From contig JBIQLO010000036.1 in NCBI GenBank assembly GCA_044464175.1, forward strand, positions 1-25,045: a DNA stretch of 25,045 bases, given 5' to 3'. Position 1 is the first letter of the stretch. Every line of letters starts with the position of its first letter. This stretch comes from JBIQLO01 sp044464175 (GTDB taxonomy: Bacteria > Planctomycetota > Phycisphaerae > Tepidisphaerales > Tepidisphaeraceae). Below the pieces are notes generated by a model. It was not told the DNA's origin. It was given only the letters and a program-made list of their open reading frames with translations, and did not search any database. Positions 8,520 to 15,785 of the stretch are shown here, one piece after another. The translations under genes and the position numbers were made by a program.

Positions 8520-8542
8520 TACGGGCCATTAAAGAATGTCAA
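8514..8542 (-). promoter_or_regulatory. Sigma70-type promoter of the regulator-glycosidase operon
   Basis: On the minus strand, TTGACA (8537-8542) is a perfect -35 box. A 17-bp spacer separates it from TATTTA (8514-8519) as the -10 box. A run of seven A residues lies just upstream of the -35 box and could act as an UP element. Transcription would begin near 8507, about 28 bases before the regulator's start codon. Confidence 0.7.
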
Positions 8543-8555
8543 GCTTTTTTTGCCT

Positions 8556-10361
8556 TTATAGCAAGGCCTCCAGTTCGCTGACCAGATGATCGAACTGGTC
8601 CAGGGCGGTGTTGACCGGCTCTGGCTGTTCCATGTCCACGCCGGCCTCGCGCAGCAGGTCCAGAGGATATTTGGAGCAGCCGCCGGAAAGGAAGCTCAGA
8701 TAGGCGTTGAGCGCCTCGGGGCCGCCATTGAGGACTTTCTGGGAGAGAGCGATGGCCGCGCTCAGGCCGGTGGCATACTTGTAGACATAGAACGCGCGAT
8801 AGAAGTGGGGAATGCGGAGGCATTCCAGCTCCAATTGCGGATCGATGGTGAATTTCGGGCCGAAGTAGAGCTCCAGCAGCTTGCGGTATTCGCCGCGCAG
8901 CAGCTCCACCGTCAGGGGTTCGCCCGACTCGACCAGGGCGTGGATGATCTTTTCAAACTCGGCGAACATCGTCTGGCGGATGATGGTGGTGCGGATGGCG
9001 TCGATCTGGCGGTTGATGAGGTAGGCCCGCTCCTGGTCGTCGGCCGCCCGCTCCAGCAGATACTGGGAGAGGAGTTGTTCGTTGAAGGTGCTGGCGACTT
9101 CGGCCACAAAGATGGTGTAGTTGTAATACTGGAAGGGCTGGCTTTTGGCCGAGTAGAAGCTGTGCATCGAGTGCCCCGCCTCGTGGGCCAGGGTGAAGAC
9201 GTGATCCAGCACCTCCGGCTGGTAGTTCATGAGGATGTAGGGCTGGCCGTCGTAGCTGCCGCTGGAGAAGGCGCCCGACTGCTTGCCGGCGTTGGGGTAG
9301 CGGTCGCACCAGCGCCCGGTGGTCAGTCCGCGTTGCAGCTCATTCACATAGTCGGGGCCCAGGGGCGCCAGCGAACCCACCACGGCCGCCACCGCCTGGT
9401 CCCAGTCGTGGCGTTTCTGCAGGTTGGCCAAGATGGGGACATACGTGTCGTAGTGGTGAATCTCCTTCAGGCGCATCTTCTTGCGCCGCAGCTCGAAGTA
9501 GCGATAGAGGCCGGGGAGGTGGGCGTGGACGGCGCCGATCAGGTTGTCGTAGACGCTCAGGGGCACATGGTCGGGAAAGAGAGCCGCTTCCAGGGCGCTG
9601 GGGAAGTTGCGGGCCTTGGCGTAGTAGACATCCCGCTGGACCGAGCCGTTGAGCGTGGCGGCCAGGGTGTGCTCGTGCTTCTCGTATTCGGCGTAGTACC
9701 TGGTGAAGGCCTCCTTGCGCACGCGGCGGGAGGGCGAGTGGAGGAAGGCGGAGAGGGAGGAGTGGCCCAGCTCGATCTTGCGCCCCTTTTCATCCTTCAC
9801 CAGCGGCCATTTCAAATCGGCATCGTTTAACTGGCGGAAGGCCTGATTGGATGCTTCGGCCATCTGCCCCTGCATGGCCAATAGTTGCTCCTCCCTGGGG
9901 GAGAGGGTGTGGGGGCGATAGCGGACGATCCGCTCCAGGGCGATTTTCCAGGGGGCCAGTTCCGGGGATTGCAGATACTCGGCCATCCGGGACTCGGGGA
10001 TGGCCAGGATTTCGGGGCGAATCCAGCTGGAGGCCTGGGCGGCCTGGGTGGCGGCGTGCTGGAAGCGCCCTTTCATGCGCTGATAGGCGGAGTTGCCCTG
10101 GTCTTCGCTGGTCCGCAGGAAGGCATAGGTGCCCAGACGCTCACCAACGCGCTCAAACTCGGCATCAAACACCAACAGATCGGCCAGGCGCTGGGCGCTC
10201 TGGTTTAGCTGGCCCTGATAGCTCTGGTATTCGGGAATCCGCATCTGCCAGGCGTCGAAGGCCGCCTCCCAGGCGGCATCGTCGGAGTAGAGGCTGGCGA
10301 GATCCCACTGGTCGGCGGGGTTCACCTCGGAACGCTTGGGGAGGGTGGTGGTCTGGTCCAT
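8556..10361 (-). CDS. pepF: Oligoendopeptidase F, M3B metallopeptidase
   Basis: A 601-residue cytoplasmic zinc peptidase that cuts short peptides. The zinc motif is TLAHEAGHSMHSF (His393, Glu394, His397), and the third zinc ligand lies in FVAEVASTFNEQLL (Glu421). The upstream M3B domain has SALEAALFPDHVPLSVYDNLI. The downstream part has FHRAFYVYKYATGLSAA-like residues (here HFYRAFYVYKYATGLSAAIALSQKVL). Length is normal for PepF (about 600). The ATG at 10361 is preceded by AAGGA at a 6-base spacing. It ends 13 bp before the promoter of the LacI operon. Some read-through is possible because no terminator hairpin separates them. There is no obvious functional link to the glycosidase genes. Confidence 0.96.
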   Translation of the reverse strand: MDQTTTLPKRSEVNPADQWDLASLYSDDAAWEAAFDAWQMRIPEYQSYQGQLNQSAQRLADLLVFDAEFERVGERLGTYAFLRTSEDQGNSAYQRMKGRFQHAATQAAQASSWIRPEILAIPESRMAEYLQSPELAPWKIALERIVRYRPHTLSPREEQLLAMQGQMAEASNQAFRQLNDADLKWPLVKDEKGRKIELGHSSLSAFLHSPSRRVRKEAFTRYYAEYEKHEHTLAATLNGSVQRDVYYAKARNFPSALEAALFPDHVPLSVYDNLIGAVHAHLPGLYRYFELRRKKMRLKEIHHYDTYVPILANLQKRHDWDQAVAAVVGSLAPLGPDYVNELQRGLTTGRWCDRYPNAGKQSGAFSSGSYDGQPYILMNYQPEVLDHVFTLAHEAGHSMHSFYSAKSQPFQYYNYTIFVAEVASTFNEQLLSQYLLERAADDQERAYLINRQIDAIRTTIIRQTMFAEFEKIIHALVESGEPLTVELLRGEYRKLLELYFGPKFTIDPQLELECLRIPHFYRAFYVYKYATGLSAAIALSQKVLNGGPEALNAYLSFLSGGCSKYPLDLLREAGVDMEQPEPVNTALDQFDHLVSELEALL

Positions 10362-10439
10362 GCGTAATCCTTATTGCATGGAGGCCGAATCAGCAAGAGG
10401 GAGAATCGGCGGCAAGGAGCGGGCCCGGAGACGCGGGGT

Positions 10440-10538
10440 TGGGTTCGTTGGGAAATACAGCCCATTGGGTTCGGTGGGGAAATCCTTCATTCTGGAGCGC
10501 CAGCGGGGTTTTTGATGGGTTTGGGGTGGGTTCGTTGG
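10440..10538. repeat. Three copies of a TGGGTTCGTTGG-type unit
   Basis: Copies at 10440-10451, 10466-10477 (one change, T to G) and 10527-10538. On the minus strand they encode a recurring NEPNP/TNEP-like peptide, but the frame is not maintained and the surroundings look non-coding. This may be part of a dispersed planctomycete repeat; that is a recollection and was not checked. Confidence 0.5.
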
Positions 10539-10675
10539 TATGGGGGGCAGGGATGAAGGCATTGAGGCGGGAAGGCGCGGCGGGGAAGGAATGGAAGATA
10601 TAGGAATGCATGGGAGAGCATAGGCACTTGTTAGGAAAAAGTCAAATGAGGGCATGGCGGTATTGAGTCCAAAGC

Positions 10676-10691
10676 GGCGGCTGAAGCCGCC
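10676..10691. repeat. GC-rich REP-like hairpin
   Basis: GGCGGC-TGAA-GCCGCC, a perfect 6-bp stem with a tetraloop, in the intergenic region. It resembles a short extragenic palindrome. There is no T tract, so a terminator role is unlikely. Confidence 0.45.
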
Positions 10692-10865
10692 CCTCCGACC
10701 GAAGATAACGATGTAATTCATCGAGTGCGGCCCCCTTCGAATGCGCCCCGGCGAATCAGGGCCCATAGCCCACATACAAGCCGGACCGAGGACAGCGTTC
10801 AATCACGGCGGTATAAGATTTCCTATCGATGCTCCCAAGGATATTGGATTATACTATCCCCCATC

Positions 10866-11753
10866 ATGACTTCCCGCACATCCCGGTTTCTGTATCTTCT
10901 GCCCCTGCTGCTGGTCTGGGCCGCGCCGGCGCGGGGGGCGGATCAGGCGTATTTGCGGTTTGTGGACGATGGGGCGGGGGGCGGGCAGCTTCAGGCGGCG
11001 GTGGTGACGCTGAAGAATCCGGCCGGGGTGACGGTGCGGCTGGTGGCGGCGGTTCATATCGCGGACCGGGCGTATTACCAGCAGTTGAACCAGCTGTTTA
11101 GGCAGGAGGATGTGGTCCTGTATGAGATGGTCAAGCCCAAGGGGATGGCCCCGCCCGGGCCGGGGGAATCGACCGGCAGCGGCGTCAGCATGATCCAGCG
11201 GTTCCTTAAAGACGCCCTGCGGCTGGACTTCCAGCTCGATGACATTGACTACAGCGCCCCCAATTTCGTCCATGCCGACTTGGACGCCGAGACCTTTTTC
11301 CGCCTCCAGAAGCAGCGCGGGGAGTCGATGCTCTCACTGATGCTGGACATGATGCTCAAAAACCTGAGCAAACAGCCCGATCCCAACGCGCCGGAGCCGA
11401 CGTTGGCGGACCTGATCGCCATTTTCACCGATCCGGACGGGGCCCGACAGGCCAAATTGATGCTGGCGCGGCAGTTCAGCGACATCGATTCGGTGGTGGC
11501 CGGGCTCAATGGGACGGTGCTGCTGACCGAACGCAACAAGGCGGCGGTGGCGGGATTGAAGCAGGCGCTGGGGCAGGGGAAGCGCAACATCGCCATTTTC
11601 TTCGGGGCCGCCCACATGCCGGGCATTGAGGAGCGGCTGGAGCAGGATTTGAACTTCAAGCAGGTGGGGGTGACATGGGTCAAGGCGTGGGACCTGACCG
11701 CGCCGGCACCGGCCACCCGGCCGACGACGGCGCCCAGCTTGCTGCCGGATTGA
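10866..11753 (+). CDS. TraB/GumN family protein, exported
   Basis: A 295-residue protein. The frame opens at 10725, but the ATG at 10866 begins a proper signal peptide (MTSRTSRFLYLLPLLLVWAAPARGA), so I start there. Family signatures are at both ends: VRLVAAVHIADRAYYQQLNQLFRQEDVVLYEMVKP near the N-terminus and NIAIFFGAAHMPGIEERLEQDLNFKQVGVTWVKAWDL near the C-terminus. These carry the paired GxxH-like motifs of the TraB/GumN (PrgY-like) fold, which has been related to metalloprotease-like proteins. The role is unknown; a peptidase-like or binding function outside the cytoplasm is an inference. There is no Shine-Dalgarno sequence. A TATACT box ends 10 bases before the ATG, so the transcript could be nearly leaderless. 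Confidence 0.82.
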   Translation: MTSRTSRFLYLLPLLLVWAAPARGADQAYLRFVDDGAGGGQLQAAVVTLKNPAGVTVRLVAAVHIADRAYYQQLNQLFRQEDVVLYEMVKPKGMAPPGPGESTGSGVSMIQRFLKDALRLDFQLDDIDYSAPNFVHADLDAETFFRLQKQRGESMLSLMLDMMLKNLSKQPDPNAPEPTLADLIAIFTDPDGARQAKLMLARQFSDIDSVVAGLNGTVLLTERNKAAVAGLKQALGQGKRNIAIFFGAAHMPGIEERLEQDLNFKQVGVTWVKAWDLTAPAPATRPTTAPSLLPD

Positions 11754-11790
11754 TCGGTATTTGGACGGGTGTCATTCCATGGGCACTAGG

Positions 11791-11808
11791 ACAGGCAGGA
11801 AGCCTGCC
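11791..11808. repeat. Palindromic repeat ACAGGC-type, copy 1
   Basis: ACAGGCAGGAAGCCTGCC, with stem GGCAGG/CCTGCC or CAGGC/GCCTG. It lies 37 bp after the TraB/GumN-like gene. A closely related sequence in the opposite orientation occurs at 23570-23586. It may act as a transcript 3'-end hairpin here. Confidence 0.5.
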
Positions 11809-11881
11809 CTGCCTCCATTCCGCCCGTGGGGACACCGGCGGCACGGAACGGCAGGACCCAACAATATCCCTTCCCCGCGTT

Positions 11882-11910
11882 TTTTTCTTTCACTGGACCC
11901 CCCCTATAAT
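11882..11910 (+). promoter_or_regulatory. Candidate promoter of the pseudopilin operon
   Basis: A consensus TATAAT (11905-11910) lies 66 bp before the gspF start. A poor T-rich -35 box (TTTTTC, 11882-11887) sits 17 bp upstream of it. Between promoter and gene there is a tiny frame, ATG at 11932 to TAA at 11949 (MVDVR), directly after GGGGAGGA. Its role, if any, is unknown. Confidence 0.45.
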
Positions 11911-11976
11911 TAGCACGGGAGTGGGGAGGAAATGGTCGATGTACGATAATCAGGACTATTCGACTGGGAGCGTTTC

Positions 11977-13257
11977 ATGCCGACTTTTGCCTATGAAGCG
12001 ATGAATTCCTCCGGGCAGGAGGTCAAGGAGGAGATTGAGGCGGCCGATTCGACCGAAGCGATCGCCAAAATCCGCGCCAAGGGGTATTACCCCACAAAGG
12101 TGCGGGAGCGGGCGGCCAAGAAGAAAGTGACCAAAAAGGGGGCCGCCCCCGTCTCCAGCGGGTCCAAGCGGAAAATGCCGATCTCCATCGGCGGGGTGCC
12201 GCGCAAGCAACTGGTGGGGTTCACCCGGCAGCTCTCCACGCTGCAGGATGCCGGCCTGCCGATTTTGCGCTCGCTGCAGATTCTGGAGCAGCAGCAGAAG
12301 CCGGGGCTGCTCAAGGCGATCATCGGGGGCGTGGCGGATGAGGTGGAAGGGGGCGGCACGCTGTCGGACTCGATGGCGAAGTATCCCAAGGCATTCGACA
12401 AGCTGTATGTGAACATGGTCGCGGCCGGCGAATTGGGCGGCGTGCTCGATCTGATCCTTCAGCGCCTGGCCGACTTCATGGAAAAGGCGCAGAAGCTGAA
12501 GAAGAAGGTGATCGGGGCGATGATTTATCCAGCGGTGGTCATCTCCATCGCCGTAGGCATCGTCTCGGCGATCATGATCTTCGTGATTCCCAAGTTCGAG
12601 CAGATATTCAAGGACTTCGGGGCCAAGCTGCCGGGGGTGACGCTGGCGCTGCTGGCGATCAGCCACTGGTTCGCCAACGATTACGGGTGGGCGTATGTGC
12701 TGTTCGCGCCGATTGTCTTCATCCTCATCATCAAACTGATCCGCATGAGCGAGGGGGGACGCTTCTTCGTGGACACGGTGAAGCTGCAGATTCCCATCAT
12801 GGGAAACATCCTGGGCAAGACGGCCATCGCCCGCTTCACCCGGACGCTGGGGACGCTGATTTCGGCCGGCGTGCCGATTCTGGACGCGATCAACATCACC
12901 AAGGAGACCAGCGGTAACGAGGTGTATGCCCGGGCGCTGGGCAAGATTCACGACGCCATCCGCGAGGGTGAGTCGATGGCCGACCCGCTGCGGGCGACGA
13001 AAATCTGCGACGCCATCGTGGTGAACATGGTGGACGTGGGAGAGGAGACGGGCGATCTGGACAAGATGCTGATGAAGATCGCCGACAACTACGACAACGA
13101 CGTGGACGTGCTGGTGGGATCGCTGATCAGCATTCTGGAGCCGGTGATGGTGGTCATCCTGGGCGGCATCGTCGGGTTCATCGTCGTGGCGCTGTTCATG
13201 CCGATGATCAGCCTGATTCAGGCGATCAGCGGCGCGGGTTCAAAAGGAAAGCACTGA
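11977..13257 (+). CDS. gspF: Type II secretion / type IV pilus inner-membrane protein GspF/PilC
   Basis: The 426-residue polytopic inner-membrane platform protein that anchors the assembly ATPase and the growing pseudopilus. The N-terminus MPTFAYEAMNSSGQEVKEEIEA is typical, followed by a basic linker (about residues 45-70). The two T2SSF domains follow, with LVGFTRQLSTLQDAGLPILRSLQIL and IARFTRTLGTLISAGVPILDAINI. Transmembrane segments are MIYPAVVISIAVGIVSAIMIFVIP, YVLFAPIVFILIIKLI and the C-terminal VMVVILGGIVGFIVVALFMPMISLI. Length is normal for the family (about 400). The ATG at 11977 has GGGAG six bases upstream. It is the first gene of the operon. Confidence 0.96.
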   Translation: MPTFAYEAMNSSGQEVKEEIEAADSTEAIAKIRAKGYYPTKVRERAAKKKVTKKGAAPVSSGSKRKMPISIGGVPRKQLVGFTRQLSTLQDAGLPILRSLQILEQQQKPGLLKAIIGGVADEVEGGGTLSDSMAKYPKAFDKLYVNMVAAGELGGVLDLILQRLADFMEKAQKLKKKVIGAMIYPAVVISIAVGIVSAIMIFVIPKFEQIFKDFGAKLPGVTLALLAISHWFANDYGWAYVLFAPIVFILIIKLIRMSEGGRFFVDTVKLQIPIMGNILGKTAIARFTRTLGTLISAGVPILDAINITKETSGNEVYARALGKIHDAIREGESMADPLRATKICDAIVVNMVDVGEETGDLDKMLMKIADNYDNDVDVLVGSLISILEPVMVVILGGIVGFIVVALFMPMISLIQAISGAGSKGKH

Positions 13258-13259
13258 GA

Positions 13260-13328
13260 ATTTTGGAGTCGGGAGCGCGGCTTCTGGAGCGACAATTCAG
13301 TCCAGAGGCCGCGATCCCCCTCCAAAAT
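13260..13328 (+). promoter_or_regulatory. Long hairpin between gspF and the first pseudopilin gene
   Basis: Left arm 13260-13287 and right arm 13302-13328 pair almost fully. The outer nine bases ATTTTGGAG / CTCCAAAAT are perfect. After a small bulge, the inner GC-rich part pairs with one mismatch and one G-U pair, leaving a 14-nt loop. The hairpin starts two bases after the gspF stop. It ends just before the GGAG ribosome site (13329-13332) of the next gene. It could protect or process the downstream mRNA, raising the ratio of major pseudopilin to GspF. It could instead be a dispersed repeat. Confidence 0.7.
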
Positions 13329-13340
13329 GGAGACTTCGCC

Positions 13341-14309
13341 ATGGCCAATCATCCGACAATCCGCCCTCCCCTTCCCGCCTTCGCGGCCCGGCGCGCCGGG
13401 GTGCGGACCGGCGCCTTTACGCTCCTGGAGCTGCTGACGGTCATCATCATCATCGCCATCCTGGCGGGGATTCTGCTGCCGGTCATCAGCAAGGTGCGGC
13501 AGTCGGCCTACGCGGCCGACACGAAGAACGAAATCGCGTCGATCCAGAACGCGATCGAGCGGTATTATCAGGATTTTCAGGCGTATCCGGGGCCGCTGAG
13601 CAATGCGCAGGTTGGACTGGCACCTTCCGCCGTTACGACGGTGACCGGCATCACGGTAAACCCGACCGGTGCCAGTCAGACCATTACAGGGTCGGAGAAC
13701 CTGGTACTGGGGTTGCTGGGCGGGCTGAAGTATGACAGCAGCAGCAGCAGCAAGATTTTGTACGATAAGGATCTGGTCGGCAAAGGGCCGCTGAGTTTGA
13801 ACGCAAGCAGGCCGCGCGGCTACACCGCCTACCTGGAGAACTCCAATATCTCCAACGATTATTTCAAGGATGACGCCGGCAGCGCCAGCGACACGAACAT
13901 TCCTGAATTCGTGGACCGCTTCCCGCATCCGATGCCGATTCTGTATCTGCGGGCCAATGTGGGGGCTTCGGGGGTCATCAGTGCTACGACCAGCGGTACG
14001 CAGGCTCAGTACGATCTGTCGCAGATCATCGGCTACACGAAGGCGGACGCGGCGAGCGGTTACATCGGGGAGGGACGGAAGCTGAAGGTGCAGGGCTTGA
14101 ATGATCTGACCACCCCTCCGGCCAAGACGATTGATCCGCGATACTACTTCGTCAGCCCCAACGATCCGGAATTGAGCCAGACCACGCCCGATCCGACGAA
14201 GTTCGCCTCTCCCAAGCAGAAGGATGGATACATTCTCATCAGCGCGGGGATCGACCGCGTGTATGGCACCAAGGACGATGTCGCCTCGTTTGGAACGGTG
14301 GAACCCTGA
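13341..14309 (+). CDS. GspG-like major pseudopilin (first of four)
   Basis: A 322-residue pseudopilin. The ATG at 13341 has GGAG eight bases upstream and lies just past the long hairpin; the frame is open further upstream (from 13263) but that would run through the hairpin. A leader of about 25 residues ends at the motif G/AFTLLELL with Glu5. The hydrophobic helix TVIIIIAILAGILLPVI and an amphipathic continuation with IASIQNAIERYYQDFQAYPG follow, as in GspG. The tail has YILISAGIDRVYGTKDDVASF, the calcium-site type SAGxD...DD element of GspG proteins. At 322 residues it is about twice the usual GspG length (about 140), the extra residues forming a Ser/Thr/Ala-rich middle. The leader carries a perfect 14-bp palindrome at 13387-13400. 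It overlaps the next gene by one base. Confidence 0.85.
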   Translation: MANHPTIRPPLPAFAARRAGVRTGAFTLLELLTVIIIIAILAGILLPVISKVRQSAYAADTKNEIASIQNAIERYYQDFQAYPGPLSNAQVGLAPSAVTTVTGITVNPTGASQTITGSENLVLGLLGGLKYDSSSSSKILYDKDLVGKGPLSLNASRPRGYTAYLENSNISNDYFKDDAGSASDTNIPEFVDRFPHPMPILYLRANVGASGVISATTSGTQAQYDLSQIIGYTKADAASGYIGEGRKLKVQGLNDLTTPPAKTIDPRYYFVSPNDPELSQTTPDPTKFASPKQKDGYILISAGIDRVYGTKDDVASFGTVEP

Positions 14310-15118
14310 TGCTCGATTTACGCAACACAACCTCCCGCCGCACCGGCTTCAGCCTGATCGAGATGCTGGTGGTCATCGGCATCATTCTGATACTGGCCGG
14401 GATTCTGGTGCCGCTGGTGGGGCGCTCCTGGAGCAAGGCCAAGCAGACGCGCATGGCGTTTGACATGCAGACCGTCGTGACGGGGCTGGAGGCGTATAAG
14501 CATGACACGCGGGCCTATCCGGCCGTCACGGCGGCGGGGGCGGGCTCGAAGGCGCTGGCCGATGCCCTCATTGGCCCGGGCGACAAAGCCGTGGACAAGC
14601 AGGATGGTCCCGGCTTCCGTCTCCATACGGGTGGGAAGGTGTATGGCCCTTATCTTCAGCCGGACAAGTTCCGGATCAGCAACGGCACCACCGACGCCGA
14701 TGCGCTGGGGAAGATTTTTCCGGCCGGGTGCCTGCTGGATGGAAACGGGAACCCCATTCTCTATTACCCGGCCCATGCCAGCGTCGATGTGACGGCGACC
14801 AGCAAGTTCATCGTGAACACAGGCACCTACCCGGTCACCGACGCGCTGTATAACTACGCAGACAACTACGTCAGCTCCAACCCGGCGACTTATTTCACTG
14901 CCCCCAAGATGTTTCAGGCGATGATGGGGGATCTGAACGCCAGCGGGAACATCGACGGCAGCGAAAAAGCGGCCTACACCGGCTCATATGTGCTCTGGTC
15001 GGCCGGACCGGATGGGCTGTTTGGTCCCATGGGTGAAAAGGGGCAGCTTCAGGCGGGCGACACTCCCACGTATAACGACGTCCGCCGGTCGGATGATGTG
15101 ACGAATTTCCAGCGATGA
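14309..15118 (+). CDS. GspG-like pseudopilin (second) with dockerin-like loop
   Basis: A 269-residue pseudopilin starting in a TGATG overlap with the previous gene. A short leader ends at TG/FSLIEMLV with Glu5, then VIGIILILAGILVPLVGRS, and a GspG-like helix with TVVTGLEAYKHDTRAYPAV. A GNGNPILYY element, like the D.WGNP..Y of GspG, sits in the middle. Near the C-terminus GDLNASGNIDGSE looks like a calcium-binding dockerin-type EF-hand loop. It is followed by SYVLWSAGPDGLFGPMGEKG, the SAGPD tail of the family. It probably sits in the pseudopilus shaft or near its tip. Exact G versus H class is uncertain. Confidence 0.82.
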   Translation: MLDLRNTTSRRTGFSLIEMLVVIGIILILAGILVPLVGRSWSKAKQTRMAFDMQTVVTGLEAYKHDTRAYPAVTAAGAGSKALADALIGPGDKAVDKQDGPGFRLHTGGKVYGPYLQPDKFRISNGTTDADALGKIFPAGCLLDGNGNPILYYPAHASVDVTATSKFIVNTGTYPVTDALYNYADNYVSSNPATYFTAPKMFQAMMGDLNASGNIDGSEKAAYTGSYVLWSAGPDGLFGPMGEKGQLQAGDTPTYNDVRRSDDVTNFQR

Positions 15119-15669
15119 GCCGCCCTCTTCGTGCCTTCGTGCCGCCGTGCCGCCGTGCCTCAGCACTCGGCTACACCATGATCGAGATGCTCACCACGGT
15201 GGCGGCGCTGGTGATCGTGCTGGGGTTGATGGTCAGTCTGGCGCGGTTTGTCCGGTATCGCTCCAGCACGGAACTGACCAAAGACCTGCTGGTGAAGCTG
15301 GAGCAGGCGATGGAGCGGTACGAAAAGCAGACCGGCCAGGTGCCGCAGGTGGTCCCGGCCGCGCCGGGCAACGACCCGTATCCCACCGAAGGATGGATTC
15401 TGGCGCATGCGACGGGGAACAACCAGGAATTCGTGCGGGCGCTGCGGCGGGTGCAACCGCCGTCGGGGGGGATTTTCTCGGACCTGCCGGTGAGCATGTA
15501 CGACGGACACACGCTGAGGGATGCCTGGGGGGGGCTGATCCTGTTCCTGCCGCACCAGCACCCGGCCATCGGAATCGCCCCGCACGACCGGTTTTTCTTT
15601 TTTTCCGCCGGCCCGGACCGACGATATCTGACGCGGGATGACAATTTGTACAGTTACGAGGGGCGATAA
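15115..15669 (+). CDS. GspG-like pseudopilin (third)
   Basis: A 184-residue pseudopilin starting with an ATGA overlap to the preceding gene, so translation is probably coupled. The leader (MSRPLRAFVPPCRRASAL) is encoded largely by an octamer tandem repeat (15127-15158). The prepilin motif is G/YTMIEMLT with Glu5, and the hydrophobic helix TVAALVIVLGLMVSLARFV is followed by TKDLLVKLEQAMERYEKQTGQVPQ, as in GspG. The conserved LRDAWGGLILF and RFFFFSAGPDRRYLTRDDNLYSYE tail match the same elements in the other G-like proteins here. A 112-bp gap with a small leader frame follows. Confidence 0.84.
   Translation: MSRPLRAFVPPCRRASALGYTMIEMLTTVAALVIVLGLMVSLARFVRYRSSTELTKDLLVKLEQAMERYEKQTGQVPQVVPAAPGNDPYPTEGWILAHATGNNQEFVRALRRVQPPSGGIFSDLPVSMYDGHTLRDAWGGLILFLPHQHPAIGIAPHDRFFFFSAGPDRRYLTRDDNLYSYEGR
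15127..15158 (+). repeat. Octamer tandem repeat in a prepilin leader
   Basis: Four head-to-tail 8-base units: CTTCGTGC twice, then CGCCGTGC twice. A fifth, degenerate unit follows. It encodes the leader peptide of the third G-like pseudopilin. A related CTCCGTGC octamer array lies in the H-like leader at 16629-16660. Confidence 0.75.
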
Positions 15670-15704
15670 GCGGAGCAGAGGACTGAAGGGAAACGGAGGC
15701 CGCG

Positions 15705-15785
15705 ATGCAAAAACTCCATCTTCCCACCTCTCACTCCTGTCTTATCCCCATGGACATCCCGAATAATTCCTTAGGAGCCGTATGA
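15705..15785 (+). CDS. 26-residue leader ORF coupled to the next pseudopilin
   Basis: A small frame (begins MQKLHLPTSHSC, ends NNSLGAV) that has a strong ribosome site, GGAGG at 15695-15699, five bases before the ATG. Its stop overlaps the start of the following pseudopilin as ATGA, so translation of the two would be coupled. The peptide has no recognisable domain or signal. It could be a leader that controls translation of the next gene, or only a chance frame. The overlap and the ribosome site are directly visible; the function is an inference. Confidence 0.45.
   Translation: MQKLHLPTSHSCLIPMDIPNNSLGAV

Larger units (their letters stand above)
10362..10865. other. Gene-poor intergenic region with short repeats
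   Basis: About 500 bp between the divergently oriented pepF and the TraB/GumN-like gene, with no convincing coding sequence. It contains three copies of a 12-base unit, TGGGTTCG[T/G]TGG (10440-10451, 10466-10477, 10527-10538), and a GC-rich hairpin at 10676-10691. A TATACT -10-like box at 10850-10855 lies just before the TraB/GumN-like start. Open frames here have Pro-, Ser- and Arg-rich translations and look spurious. Confidence 0.6.

Noticed and set aside
8586..9830. 414-codon plus-strand frame opposite pepF
   Set aside because: Shadow of a well-conserved gene with its HEAGH zinc motif on the minus strand.
10371..10802. 143-codon minus-strand frame in the gap before the TraB/GumN-like gene
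   Set aside because: Low-complexity Pro/Ser/Arg translation across repeats, no ribosome site, no recognisable domain.
11956..12951. 331-codon minus-strand frame opposite gspF
   Set aside because: Shadow frame; GspF on the plus strand has both conserved domains and its membrane helices.
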